NCBI RefSeq assembly: GCF_003086295.3
Contig: NC_092045.1
Span: 89,108,693-89,172,692 of the forward strand
DNA from: Arachis hypogaea
Lineage: Eukaryota > Streptophyta > Magnoliopsida > Fabales > Fabaceae
Direction of reading: 5' to 3'
Length of the DNA stretch: 64,000 bases
A program made the position numbers and the translations under genes. Positions 46,572-58,939 of the stretch are shown here, one piece after another. Each line of letters starts with the position of its first letter. The first letter of the stretch is position 1. Under the pieces are notes generated by a model. That model had not been told where the DNA came from. It saw nothing but the letters and a program-made list of their open reading frames with translations, and searched no databases.

Positions 46572-49427
46572 ATGGCCACCAAAGCCTTCTCCGTACCCTT
46601 CGCTGACGTCACCAACAGCGTCAGCTTCCCCTTCGCTCCTAAACCCCCAACCGCATCTCCAAGACACTGCGTTTTCTCACTTACTTGCTCTGCCGGTAAC
46701 CCTCTCTTCTCAACCACGAGTGTCTTAACTTAATGTAGTGTAATCAAACCAATCAATTTCACTTTATGAAATCCATTTCTTCTATTGTAGTGCATTGTCA
46801 TTTGGATGCATGGAAATGATTAATGATTACACATAAACATGTTAGTTATAGTAATACAGCTCAGAGCTCAAACAAATTTGATCAAGTTTTCTTGCTTGAT
46901 TCATAGGTAAGGGTGAGAGGCCTTGGAAAACTTCGGATGCAAGGCTTGTGCTTCAAGATGGTTCAATCTGGAATGCCAAATCATTTGGCGCTTCTGGAAC
47001 CCAAGTTGGTGAAGTTGTTTTCAATACATCATTGACTGGGTGAGAAAAAACTATAACTATCAAGGAATTAGGATCTGTAGTTATCATTCTGAAATTTTGA
47101 TAATTTTGTAAACTGCAGTTATCAAGAAATTTTGACGGATCCTAGTTATGCTGGTCAGTTTGTGCTCATGACAAATCCGCACATTGGGAATACCGGTGTA
47201 AATTTTGGTATGTGTTTATGTTATAACTACAATTTCCATGAGTCTTGAATCCATGTGCTTGGAATTCATTTAAACCCAATTTTGGATGCACTGCCCGATA
47301 GATGATGAGGAATCAAGACGGTGCTTCCTTTCTGGTCTAGTTATTCGGAGTTTGAGTATCAGTACATCAAATTGGAGATGTGTTAAAGCACTCGGTGATT
47401 ACTTAGTGGAAAGGAACATCATGGGAATCTGTGAGTACTTGGTATATGAAATTTGTTTTGAGAAGTAATTTAATATCAAAATAATTTAAGTTCTTGCCAT
47501 TGATTGAGTTTGATGGTAACTTGTGATGCAACAGATGATGTTGACACGCGTGCAATTACACGAAGATTGAGACAAGATGGCAGTCTTATTGGTGTCTTGA
47601 GCACTGATAATTCTAAAACAGAACAGGAACTACTGCAGATATCTCAGTCGTGGAACATTGTTGGTAAGGATTTGAGTCTTTGTGGTCATGTAAATGTTTT
47701 CTAAATTGAGTTACATGAGTCCTATTTTATATTTGCAGGTATTGATCTAATAAGCGGCGTCTCATGCATGTCTCCACTTGAATGGATTGATAAAACAGAA
47801 GATGAATGGGAATTCCATCCAAATAAAGATCCAGCCGGAGAAACTTTCCATGTAATTATATTCCATTAGCACTGTCTCTTTCGTTTTGTTGTCTATTGGG
47901 GTTATTTAAGTTGTGCTTTCATGCCATCTAATGAACTGTAGGTAGTTGCTTATGATTTTGGGATTAAGCATAATATACTTAGGCGATTAGCATCATACAG
48001 ATGTAAAATTACAGTTGTGCCGTCTACATGGCCAGCATCAGAAACTTTGAAGATAAAGCCAGATGGGGTCATTTTAAGCAATGGCCCTGGAGATCCATCT
48101 GCCATTCCTTATGCTGTTGAAACTGTAAAGAATATTCTTGGAAAGGTGCCTGTTTTTGGAATTTGCATGGGCCATCAATTGTTAGGCCAGGCTTTAGGTG
48201 GCAAGACCTTCAAGATGAAATTTGGTCACCATGGAGGAAACCATCCTGTTCGCAACCTGAGAACTGGCCGTGTCGAAATTAGTGCTCAGGTATGTCAACT
48301 AAAGGTTTTTTTTTTCCCTACCGATTCTTTGTATTGTAGTATATCACCATAAATATGGTTAACCTAGTGTCATATTGGCAGTAAGAGCTACTATGAAAAT
48401 GATAAATTGGTATAAGCAATATCACAAATTCAATTACAAAGTTTAATTGAGATGAAACTCACCATGGTAATGTCTTTCTGTGATGAAATATGAAGCAGAA
48501 TATCAAATTCAATTTGAATAAAATCAATTGCAATGATGTTTGGCAAACTATTTGATTTTTAATGTCTTTTAACTTTATTAGAAATTCCAAAAATGTAAAC
48601 ATCTTATTGTTGGACTTGCGGTCTTCTTTCATGAAATGATGGTATATGAATTCGCAGAACCACAACTATGCGGTGGACCCTGCCACATTGCCAAAGGGGG
48701 TGGAGGTTACACATATCAATCTTAATGATGGAAGCTGTGCTGGTCTAGCCTTTCCTTCTCAAAGAGTTTTGTCCCTTCAATACCACCCTGAAGCATCCCC
48801 TGGACCTCATGATTCTGACTATGGTATGAGATTTAGAATTTTTTGCACATATTATTATAAACATTATATGAAATGATGAAACCATAGTTTTTAGTGCAAG
48901 TGAGGTTTCTACTTTCTTTGATGTCTGTTGTGATTGAGTTATAAATATAGTGATGCTTTAATTAAGTTAGCTAGAAAAAAGTGTTGTATTAGTACTTAGT
49001 AGTAAGTTAAATTAGTATATTAGTTAGACAATTATATGCTGATATCAGCAGTTAGTTAATAGTTAGTTAGAGATTGATGTATTATAATTGGCTAGTATGC
49101 AGTGGCAAGGTGTATATATGTGCATTGAAGCAATAACAGAAAACGTGACATTCGTCACTCATTTTTTCTCATTTTTGAGTCTCACTGTCGTATGGTGTGA
49201 GTTCCATACTAACATTTCCTCACCACCTTACTCTGCAAGTAGAACAGAGTTTCTTCATCTGCATTCCAGTTAACTTGCTTCTTTTAGTTGCTAGTTTGTC
49301 ACAAAAATACTAATACCCGCTTGTGTATAATGCAGCTTTTAGAGAGTTTGTGCAGTTAATGATGCAGGATAGAAAGAAAGCTAATAAAAGTCTAAAACTG
49401 GCAGCAGCGCAAGCTTCGGATGCATAG
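46572..49427 (+). CDS. carA: Carbamoyl-phosphate synthase small (glutaminase) chain, plastid
   Basis: Nine exons with GT-AG introns: 46572-46695, 46907-47039, 47119-47207, 47302-47430, 47535-47663, 47739-47851, 47942-48289, 48658-48823, 49336-49427. They sum to 1323 nt, a stop-free 440 aa, close to the roughly 430 aa usual for plants. The subunit hydrolyses glutamine and passes ammonia to the large chain, making carbamoyl phosphate for arginine and pyrimidine synthesis in the plastid. Residues 1-45 are Ser/Thr/Pro-rich and act as a likely transit peptide. The CPSase N-terminal domain follows ([47 protein letters not shown]). The class I amidotransferase domain has [17 protein letters not shown] with nucleophile Cys314, and YHPEASPGP with His398 and Glu400. 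All catalytic residues are present and the gene appears functional. It converges on the histone H3 gene. Confidence 0.96.
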
Positions 49428-50375
49428 GTGCTTTCTAGTGTTGGCGGCAAGAATTAGGGTATCTTCATAAAATGTCATTTTGGTCCATTGTTTTTGAAGA
49501 TGTCTAGGAAGTAGGAATTGAGTTTTCGTCTTTCGTGTCTTTCTATAACAAGGCCAAGCTACAAGCAAGTGAGAATTAACGTATTCATCGTAGCAACACT
49601 AGCAACCACCAAAGTTTTGCTAGGCATTTGCAACAGATTAACATTTGTCTTGCAACCCAATGTAGCAATGCCTACGTTAAAAAAAAAATTAGCACTAAAT
49701 AAAAAATAATTAAGTATGAAGGACAATATAAATTTTACAAGACAATGATACCACTATATTCATTCAACCCCATTCATTTATTTTTATAGCCTATCCCTTA
49801 ATTAAAGGTACTGGGGATTTGTGTGGAGCATGGGCCATACTGGAAATTCAATCTCAGTAGATACGATCTGTCTCCTATTTCTCAACTATGAAGGAGCCGA
49901 GCTGGGTTTTATTAGCTGCCATTTTGGTTGATTTATTCATTAATAAAAGGGATTGGTTTTCAATTTTCATGGTCCTGTACTTCACCCTGTCTTACTTTAC
50001 AGTTTACACAATCTCAACCAGAATAATTATTAAAAAAAATTATACTACCGTAAAATTGTTGAATTGGGTCCTCCTTTTAGATTAATGTTCTTACTAGTTC
50101 CTACTATTAATATTAAGTTTCTCTAATTTCTTTCGGTAGCCTTATAAGAAAAAAACCAAAACCACAGAACCTAAAATGGCAACTGGCAAAAATAAAGCTA
50201 ACAAAAACTCCAAAAGAACAAGATAACCATTAAGGCTCTATCATAAAACTTCAGAAATAATAATTCAATTTGGAGATTGAATCATAGAAACAAACAACAA
50301 TGTAAGCACGATTCCTGATAAACAGCACATAAAAGTTACAAATAGATTAACAAATCGAGAGAAACGATAACTAAA
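49428..50375. other. Intergenic 3' flanks of carA and histone H3
   Basis: The tails of two convergent genes. No RNA gene or transposon is recognised. Probable carA 3' untranslated sequence to about 49700. Confidence 0.6.
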
Positions 50376-50999
<624 letters not shown>

Positions 51000-51507
51000 T
51001 TATCGTACAAGGATGACGGATTTCCTTCCGTTTATAAGTTTTGGGCTTACCCCCAAAGTCCCAAACTTTGGCGCCCGCGGACTCACGGTCAAACTCTTTC
51101 AAATTTCATTTCTTTTCAAGATGGTAAAGGTATTTTTAAGTTCTTTAGTCTGGGTTATTACTAGACGAGGATAAAATAAGATACAATAGTGAAAATAACG
51201 ATAAAAATATAAGGGGTTAATTGATTTGCTTTTTATTTTTATTATTTGAAAGTGGTTTTTATTTTTAACTTTTTACATCTAAAGAAATGTGATTGGTTTG
51301 TAAAAAAAAGATTTATTTTTAAACGTTAAAAATAATACAAATATATTTGGTTGATCTATTTTTAAAATGTATTTTTTTAATATTTTAGAATATAAAATTA
51401 TATTTTTATTAAATGTATGATTAGTTATTTAATTTTTTTATTAAGTTAATAATTTATTTTTATGTAATATCAAACATAAAATAAATTACTATCTTAAAAT
51501 AATTAAT
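51000..51507. other. Distal upstream region of the histone gene
   Basis: GC-moderate near 51060-51090 (GGCGCCCGCGG), then AT-rich. No gene seen. Confidence 0.5.
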
Positions 51508-51868
51508 GAGTAATTACCCAAATCAGTCTTCGAAGATTTTAGAATTGGACATTTTAGTCACCAAAGAAAATTAATACACAGATCAATCCCCAAGGTTTTA
51601 CTCCCGCAGACAAACCAGTCTCCAGTTCATTTTTCGGTAAAGTAATTACCCAGATCAGTCTCTAAATATTTTAAAAATAGACATTTTAGTCCCCAGAAAA
51701 AAATAATGTACAAATCAATCCCCAACATTTTTCTCTATTAGACATAATAGTCCTCCGTCCAAAAATAAAATAAAAATAAAATAATAATAATTATTAATTA
51801 CACAATAATATTGTACTATATTTTTTTATTTTTTAGACAAAAATAATAATAAATTTATTCATTAAATT

Positions 51869-51871
<3 letters not shown>

Positions 51872-51910
<39 letters not shown>
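51872..51910. repeat. (TA)n microsatellite
   Basis: About 20 uninterrupted TA units. Confidence 0.95.
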
Positions 51911-51913
<3 letters not shown>

Positions 51914-52004
51914 ATTCAATAATAATAATAATAAAATTATTAGAGATTATTTTACAAGAAATTCAAAGTTAAAACCATTTAATATTTTTGTATTTAGGTC
52001 CAGT

Positions 52005-52915
52005 TTAGGTAAATAACTTAAATAAGTTCTTTTGGAAAAAGAGCTTAAAACATAAGGATTTTTATTAATAGCCAGCTTATAAATAAGTTATTTTATATTT
52101 GAATTTTTAGTTATAAAAGTACTTATTTTAAAGTTGTAGCGTTTGGATAAATAACTCAAAAGATAAATTTTTTTTTTTACAAAAGAGAATGAATATTAAA
52201 ATAACGATGATAACAAATACTTTCCAATATTGAATGTTGATTTTACATAACCTAATCACTAATATTGTGTATGATATAGTAGGTGAAAATAAAAAATAAA
52301 TATAAAATGTGTGTCAATGTATATTTTATTGCTGTTTTTTATTTTTTATTTTTACTCCTATTAGAACTCTCTTCTCCGTTATTGAGGTCAAGAACTTGTT
52401 ATAATTAACTATGAAAATAATAATAAGCTATAAAATTACATATGAAAAAAATAAAATTAAAACTGAAATTTCATTAATACAAATTTAATAATAAAAAATA
52501 GTGATAAAATGATAAAAAAAAATACTTAGAAGGAATATATGCAATAAGTTGTTCAGATGTAATTTTGTCTGAAAATGTGGTGGAGGATCAATACTTCCAT
52601 CAGATGTTTTATTACGTAAAAATGGTAAGACTTGGAACATTGCGTAAGAATGATGGTGGAAGGCAAGTGCTTCTAGCAGATCTTGTGTGAAAATGGTGAT
52701 GAATGGTCAGTATTTTTCATAGAGTCAAGAAGGAAAGTAGATTTTTTTGTTATAAAATAAATTTTTTTTAAGTAAGTGGTAGAATGACTTCTCGAGAAAC
52801 AATAAGTCATATATTTCTACTTCTTCAAAGAGCTACAAATTAACTTTTTGAGAAGTTAAAATCTTTTTTTAAAATAGTGCCAAACACATAGATCGTGACT
52901 TTTCATAATCCAAAA
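52005..52915. mobile_element. Possible smaller DNA element nested in the Mutator-type element
   Basis: Sequence without counterpart in the inverted arms. One border has TAAATAACTTAAATAAGTTC and GCGTTTGGATAAATAACT. The other has AGTGCCAAACACATAGA and GAGAAGTTAAAATC-TTTT, a weak inverted similarity. No ORF. Confidence 0.35.
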
Positions 52916-52937
52916 GTAAAAAAAAAAAAGTATCTTT

Positions 52938-52961
52938 TTTTAATACATATTTTTTAATACA

Positions 52962-52995
<34 letters not shown>

Positions 52996-53018
52996 TGTAT
53001 TAAAAAAATATGTATTAA
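52938..53018. repeat. AT-rich palindrome around (TA)n
   Basis: AATACATATTTTTTAATACA-AACATATATAT is followed by its near-perfect inverse TATATGTTTGTATTAAAAAA-ATATGTATT, forming a hairpin of about 40 bp per arm. Confidence 0.8.
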
Positions 53019-53172
53019 AAAATATTTTAATTTAGATTTATATTAAATACATATTTTTTTAATACAAACATATTTTTTAAAATAGTACATATTTTGATTA
53101 TATTAAATACAAAAATATCAAATAGTTTTTAACCTTAAATTTTTTGTAAAATAATTTCTAATAATTTTATTG

Positions 53173-53231
<59 letters not shown>
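53173..53231. repeat. (ATT)n microsatellite
   Basis: About 19 ATT triplets. Confidence 0.95.
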
Positions 53232-53232
<1 letters not shown>

Positions 53233-53343
53233 TACATAATAATATTATACCATAATTTTTTGTATTTTTTAGATTAAAATAATAATAAATTTATTCATTA
53301 GATTCTTATATATGTATTTATATATATAGATATATAGTCACTT

Positions 53344-53346
<3 letters not shown>

Positions 53347-53412
<66 letters not shown>

Positions 53413-53423
53413 AATAAATAAAA
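53347..53423. repeat. (AAT)n(AAAT)n compound microsatellite
   Basis: About 20 AAT triplets followed by AAAT units. Confidence 0.95.
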
Positions 53424-53693
53424 TTATTAGAGATTATTTTATAAAAAATTTAAAATTAAAATCATTTGATATTTTTTATTTAATATAATCAAAAGATGTA
53501 CTATTTTAAAAAATATGTTTGTATTAAAAAAAATATGTATTTAATATAAATCCAAATTAAAATATTTTCTTTTAATACATATTTTTTAATACAAACATAT
53601 ATTTTTTTTACATAGGACATCTTTTGATTATATTAAATACAAAAATATCAAATAGTTTTAATCTTGAATTTCTTGTAAAATAATCTCTAATAA

Positions 53694-53696
<3 letters not shown>

Positions 53697-53742
<46 letters not shown>
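53697..53742. repeat. (TTA)n microsatellite
   Basis: About 15 TTA triplets, at the mirror position of AAT repeats near 51921-51935 in the left arm. Confidence 0.95.
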
Positions 53743-54149
53743 GAGTGACTATATATATAAGAATTTAATGAATAAATTTATTATTATTTTTGTCCAAAAA
53801 ATACAAAAAAATAGTACAATATTATTGTGCAATTAATAATAATTATTATTTTATTTTATTTTATTTTTGGACGGAGGACTATTATGTCTAACAGAGAGAA
53901 ACGTTAGGGATTGATTTGTACATTAGTTTTTTTTGGACTAAAATGTCCATTTTTAAAATCTTTGGGGACTGATTTGGGTAATTATTCTGCCAGAAAATAA
54001 AGTGGGGACTGATTTGTCTGCTGGAGTAAAATCTTGGGGATTGATCTGTGTATTAATTTTTTTTTAGGACTAAAATGTCCGATTCTAAAATTCTTGGGGA
54101 CTAATTTGGGTAATTACTCATAATTAATTGTATTCATATTGATCTACCA

Positions 54150-55215
54150 AGTTAATATACAAAATGACCCTTGAAATTTGACTTCTGATAAAAAGTGACT
54201 CGAGTTAGTCCTTCCGTCCATTTCTGTTACGGGAAAGATGACATTGCACAATTAAACAACGTCGTTTTGCTGTTTACGCCTAAATGACATCGTTTTATTT
54301 ATCCCTTTCCTCTTCTTCCTTTTTCTTAATGTCTGAAGCTTCCACCACCCTCAATCATACCTTCCCAACCCCTTCGCTCTCACCACCATCACCACCATTA
54401 TCCTCCTCCTCACCTTTTTTTCATCTACCACTCCAATTTGGGTACAGATTTCTCATTTCTCAAATTTCTGAACTCAAATGAGCTACAAATTCTATCTTCT
54501 TCTTACAATCTGATTGCTATGAGAGGTTCAGATAAAGCTTTGACCATTATTGGTGAAAAGGTTCTTCATTCATTGCCAGCAAAACAGACTCCAAGGTACT
54601 TTCTCTTCAAATTTTTTAGAAGTATTAGTAGCTGATAACTAGACTGTAGATAATATCTTCTTAGCTCCTTTGGCAGCAAGGACAGATTGGTTCAATTGTT
54701 GGTATTCGTCGGTTGAGAAGTTGGAAGATGGGTAAACTGCCATAAGAATTTTTTACATGAATACTTTTATTTTGTGAGGAAGAGATAGCTTCTAAAGAGA
54801 AGTCCATAGAATTTTCTATCTTAAAGTCTTAGGACACATTCCAATGGAAGTATGGTAGAAGAAATAAGTCACTTTTACTCAAATTGTACCATAAATTAAA
54901 GTGGTAGAATAGGGAGAGGTGAGGAGGAGGGAGTGGTGGTGAGAGTGGTGGAATTGGAAAGGTATGATTGAGGGTGGTGGTAATGAAGTGGTGGGAGGTT
55001 CAGACATTGAGAAAGAGGAAGAAGATGGAGGAGGAGTAAAATGACGTCGTTTAGGCATAAATAGCAAAAATGATGTCGTTTAATCGTGTCACATCATCTC
55101 TCTAGTGATGGAAATAGATAGAGAAGTCAACTTGAGTCACTTAAAATTTCAAGGTATAATTTGGGTCAATTGAAAATTAGATGACTAAATTGAGTTAGGG
55201 ATCAATTTTCAAATC
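54150..55215. mobile_element. Long inverted-repeat DNA element with exon-like interior
   Basis: 54165-54430 and 54890-55185 are inverted copies. Shared landmarks are CTTGAAATTT, AAGTGACTC-AGTT, CAATTAAAC-ACGTCGTTT, CGCCTAAATGACATCGTTTT, TCTTCTTCCT and CCACCACCCTCAATCATACC. Arms of about 270 bp flank a 450-bp interior. That interior has a short frame (54520-54596, MRGSDKALTIIGEKVLHSLP) followed by a possible splice donor (CAAG|GTACTT). I do not recognise the parent gene. No target duplication resolved. Confidence 0.65.
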
Positions 55216-55881
55216 ATTTTGAATATTGACTCGGATTTATAACTAATTTATTATTCACTATAACTTTTTAGAACTAAATTGATCACACTTTTATTGGTTC
55301 TTTTTTCTTACTGCTTCTAACACTGTTTGCTATAGTTGGCTATTTTAGTTGAACTTAAAAAATTTCATCTTAAGTTTATACCTATATTAGAAAAGCATGT
55401 TATTTTTTTAAAATTAATTAATAAAATTTTATTTACAAATTATATTAAAAATTATATTTTAACATTTTTCAAAAAGATGTTTATGTAAGCTGGTTAGAAA
55501 ATGAAAACTGATAATAATATTTGGTGGCAAAGAATGGAGGAGTTAGTATGTTAAAAAACTAATGGTAAAAGAAAGAGGAGAAAAAAAATCAATGCATAAA
55601 ATTGATGGTAAAAGAGAGAAAAAAAATTAATGCATAAAAAGAGGAGTCGGAGATATTTGAATTTTAAACATAACACTGAAAATTTTTTCAAAAATAATGA
55701 CTGAAAATTCTGGAAACGAGAAAAATGTATTTTTCAACTTTGTTTTATTTTTTAAAAATATTTTTATTGAAAATATTTTTAAAATGTTCACTCAAATATA
55801 TTTTAATGCCTTATTTTTATTTTCATTAAAAATAAAAATAAAAATGCTCAAACTAATCAAAACCTAATAATTAGTGTTTAC
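55216..55881. other. Unassigned AT-rich spacer
   Basis: No ORF or repeat boundary recognised. Confidence 0.5.
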
Positions 55882-55973
55882 TTCGATGTCGGCTCTTCAT
55901 CATCTGGGACTGTAGTATGTTTCAAGGGTTGGACTGTTCGTCCATTAAAGCGGTACGTGAGCTGGGTTCAGAA
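55882..55973 (+). pseudogene. Plastid 23S rRNA fragment (nuclear insert)
   Basis: TTCGATGTCGGCTCTTC, GGACTGTAGTATGTTTCAAG, and CCATTAAAGCGGTACGTGAG followed by CTGGGTTCAGAA match the conserved 3'-half of plastid 23S rRNA, with several substitutions. It is only about 92 bp long, so it is non-functional. Confidence 0.88.
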
Positions 55974-56296
55974 ACTTCTTCCGCTTCTGGTAAATCAAAA
56001 GGCAATCTTTCACATTCTGTTAGGGAAGAAATTAGAAAAACGACGAAACTTATAGGTTGCCGCCACAAATTCCACCCCAAAAAACCATAGGAATAAATGA
56101 GATTTGTGGATGTGGATAAAGATATGCTTATGATACTATAATTTACGTTTTATTGAATTGAGTATCTTTTTTCAGTTTTTGCGTCTTATTCGGGAATGTG
56201 AGTTTTTGTTTCCCAGTCCTTTGTTGGAGGAGAGCCTACAATGTCCGAATGTTTGAAAGAAAGATGCTAATGTCACTAAGGGAATAGCTCCAAAGT
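55974..56296. other. Part of the plastid-derived mosaic, source not recognised
   Basis: Its composition resembles plastid DNA and it lies between plastid pieces. I could not assign a gene. Confidence 0.35.
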
Positions 56297-56412
56297 CGAA
56301 TTATATATTTTATTCGATACAAACTTTTTTTTGAGGATCCATTATAATAATGAAAAAGATTTCTGCATATCCGCAAATAGCGGTCAATTATATCAAAATC
56401 AGATGAATCGGC
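56297..56412 (-). pseudogene. matK: Plastid matK fragment (nuclear insert)
   Basis: The minus strand encodes [20 protein letters not shown], then [20 protein letters not shown]. This is the C-terminal maturase segment shared by MatK proteins (plastid group II intron splicing factor). It starts and stops abruptly and carries substitutions. Confidence 0.88.
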
Positions 56413-56508
56413 CCTTCAATTCGAATTAGCAAAAGCAATGTCTCCTTGCATAATATGGATTCTAAACATTCATGATCTCGATGTGAATGAGTCGAATTAC
56501 TTATCTCT
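56413..56508 (+). pseudogene. ycf2: Plastid ycf2 fragment (nuclear insert)
   Basis: Encodes [20 protein letters not shown], then [12 protein letters not shown], the conserved ATPase-like block of Ycf2. It directly abuts the matK piece, whereas the two genes are far apart in plastid genomes. Confidence 0.88.
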
Positions 56509-56589
56509 CAGAAGATTTTTTCTCTTGTTAAAGGGTCTATTCTTTTTTCCATTATTTTTAGAAAAGTCGACAAATTGGATGGATAAGCA

Positions 56590-56702
56590 AAAGATATTCT
56601 TTCTTTTTATTTTTTTGATACTCATATAAAGTAGAAGATATTTTAACCATTTGCATCAAACTCAGACTTCCTTCTTGCATACATGCTCCTCCGGACGCAC
56701 AT
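56590..56702 (-). pseudogene. accD: Plastid accD fragment (nuclear insert)
   Basis: The minus strand encodes [20 protein letters not shown], then ISSTLYEYQ, matching the carboxyltransferase beta subunit of acetyl-CoA carboxylase around [19 protein letters not shown]. It is a truncated fragment. Confidence 0.88.
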
Positions 56703-56854
56703 ATTAGAATAAGAGATAAAAGTTAATTGCCATTTCTTCATGTTCGTTCCAAGTTCGAAGTACCATTTGTACAAATAAAAATCTCGCTCGTTACAAGATT
56801 TCTTCTTCATATAGATAGATATAGGATCTATGGAGCAATTACAAGTGAATCAAT

Positions 56855-56949
56855 TTAAAAGAGACCTAAAGTTAGGAATTTCTCAATAGGTAATGTTGCT
56901 CCAATACCCAACCAAAGGGCTACTGCAGTACCAATCAAAAAGATGATCA
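56855..56949 (-). pseudogene. petD: Plastid petD 3'-end fragment (nuclear insert)
   Basis: The minus strand encodes [20 protein letters not shown], then KFLTLGLF and a stop. This is the C-terminus of cytochrome b6-f subunit IV. About 28 codons remain. Confidence 0.9.
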
Positions 56950-57850
56950 AAGATTTGATACCTGACACACTAAATATAACTCCTAACTATACCATTATGT
57001 TTGGTGATAAATTAAATTTAAAAATAAACAAATGATAAAAAATAATTTATTCTTATTTTTTCATATAAAAAATTTAAAAATATATATAATGATAAAAATA
57101 TAAATATAAAAAATCGATAGAAATAATAAAAAAATAAAAATAATAAATTATGTTTCTTTTTAATGTTTCAGTATTTTTCATGAATATAAAATACATTGAT
57201 TCATATTTCTAAATATAACGTATACGTCTATGTTTAATATGTTAAATACAATTTTATATCTATATGTCTTTGTTTCAGTGTCACGTGCCTCTAAACAAAT
57301 ATAGCCTTAAAGACTTGGATAGTTTTTAATGTTAAACAAATTGTATGACTATTTGTAACTATGTTTCTTTACCAAAAATTACCGCCAAATGCCATCCACT
57401 ATCAGCGGGTTTCTCCTCGCGTGACGCAACCATCGCCGCCCGATCACTGTAGCACCTCTCCCCTTGCGATTCGCAGCGCTGCTGATCATCACAACACCCT
57501 TTCTCTCTCTCTTATTTTCACCTTGTTGTGGTCAACCCATAATATGCTGAATGGTTCTTTTAGTAGATATGCAGATGGTTATTTTAATTCTTATGTGGAT
57601 AGTTATTTGATTGGAATGGATTTAGTTAGGTACAATTAAAATATGGTAGATGTTTATTAGGTATGTGGATTATTATTTTTATCCTTAAGTGGATGGGTAT
57701 CCTTAAGCGTCAATGAGATCATTGTTGACGAACCAACGGCGATGAGGTGGATCTTGGATGCGATGATGGAACTGGTTGGTGACCAAGTGATGGCGGTGAC
57801 AACAGATGATTTAGAAGAGAAATTGTTGCTTTCGTAAATTAGAATATAAT
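56950..57850. other. Unassigned spacer left of the Tat element
   Basis: AT-rich to 57330, then mixed. 57361-57639 is an open frame without recognisable domain. 57540-57830 has repeated GATGGTTATTTTAATTCTTA- and GATGAGGTGGAT-like words. No gene supported. Confidence 0.4.
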
Positions 57851-58271
57851 TGTTTGGTTGTCGGGTTCCGGACAGATCGGGTGAGCAGGAGAGGGAGTGA
57901 GGACGCCTTAGCTTTGGTCGCACTGGTTGTGGGTTTGCCGAGTAGCCGAGTACTTGTCTTGAAGAGAGGACAAAAAAGGGGGGGTGCCACCTGCAAAGAC
58001 ACTCCGACGCTCAAGTCAGCGATGTGCAGGCGGGTAGAATAATATGGTGAGAGGATATGACGTACCTCGAGGGAAGAGCCAATCTACCCCTTATATACAT
58101 GTCAGTAGTGGGCCCCCTTATGGGGACAGGCCCATATTCTCAAGGACGTTGTCCTGTGGCTACGTGTGAGCCGTACGGGACGCGTGTCCGGGTCGGTTGA
58201 AAGCCGCGTGACCGGGCCGGGTGAAGCTCGGGCCGGGTTGACCCGCGGGGATCCCGGGCCAGGCCGTAACA
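57851..58271 (-). repeat. 3' LTR of the Tat element (left limit approximate)
   Basis: On the minus strand it begins TGTTACGGCCTGGCCCGGGA at 58271. TATATAAGGGG (near 58091-58101) is a likely promoter TATA box. The end CAACCAAACA at 57851 is a guess from TG...CA; no second LTR is available for comparison. Confidence 0.55.
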
Positions 58272-58283
58272 GTGCCCCCCACG
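58272..58283 (-). other. Polypurine tract of the Tat element
   Basis: The minus strand reads CGTGGGGGGCAC, directly before the LTR start TGTTACGG. Confidence 0.65.
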
Positions 58284-58939
58284 CGCCAATGGTAGCTGTG
58301 GGAGCTATCAATGGCGTGTTGTCTCGCCTCTCATTCGGGATCGTCTGGTCGGCCGTTCGTGATAAGGATATGCCCCCAACGCGCGTGTCCTTTGGTTGAA
58401 CAAGCAACCGTTTCGTCGCATCGTTCCTAGTGCCGAGCATTAAATGCTCATAATGGGGTGAAAAACCCTTGCTGAAAAGACCATTCTGCCCCCAGACGTT
58501 TCGCGCTTCCTGGGGGGGTAGTTTTTAAACAGGCCAGTTTTGGCACTCCTTTCTTTCTTTTGCATCTCCTTTTTTCTGCCTTCTTCTTGCTCCCAAACCT
58601 CAACACTTCTTTGTAGTGCTGTTGTGCGCCCCTTCCTTCGCATCTTTCTCTATCAACTGCTCCGTCCTTCTTCCACTAATTCAGGTAACTTTCGAATTAC
58701 TCTCTCTTTTATGCATTATTTTTGCATGTTTGTTGTTTGGTTTTTTGTTGTTGTTGCGTAGCCTTTTAATTGCGACTAGATGTGTTAGGGGAGAAAGTAC
58801 CATTCCAGGGTAGGTTTTTTCTTGTTCTTTTCGTGATTTGGTCTCGTTTGGCCTTAGTCGGGGAGTCGTGGGGGTAGTGTCTGTATTCGGCCTGAGCAAC
58901 CGATCTCTTAGACTGACTGGATGGTCCCCCCATGTAGGT

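Larger units (their letters stand above)
51508..54119. mobile_element. Mutator-type TIR element (2.6 kb) with perfect 9-bp target duplication
   Basis: The ends are GAGTAATTACCCAAATCAGTC and its inverse. ATAATTAAT is directly repeated outside (51499-51507 and 54120-54128). The inverted arms run about 450 bp (51508-51990 and 53640-54119) and include GACATTTTAGTC-CC, TCAATCCCCAA and GTCCTCCGTCCAAAAATAAA. Inside the left arm the GTAATTACCCA-ATCAGTC motif occurs twice (51510, 51636), and likewise on the right. The interior has no gene. It holds several triplet microsatellites and a nested palindromic segment. Confidence 0.88.

Noticed and set aside
56297..56508. Functional matK and ycf2 genes
   Set aside because: Each is about 100 bp of a gene of about 1.5 kb (matK) or much longer (ycf2), with abrupt ends and substitutions. 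They are nuclear plastid DNA fragments.
57361..57639. Small host gene left of the Tat element
   Set aside because: An open frame of 92 codons with no recognisable motif, no splice context and repeat-like surroundings.
58102..58440. Minus-strand ORF across the Tat LTR
   Set aside because: It spans the LTR start and polypurine tract, so it is a chance frame in GC-rich LTR sequence.
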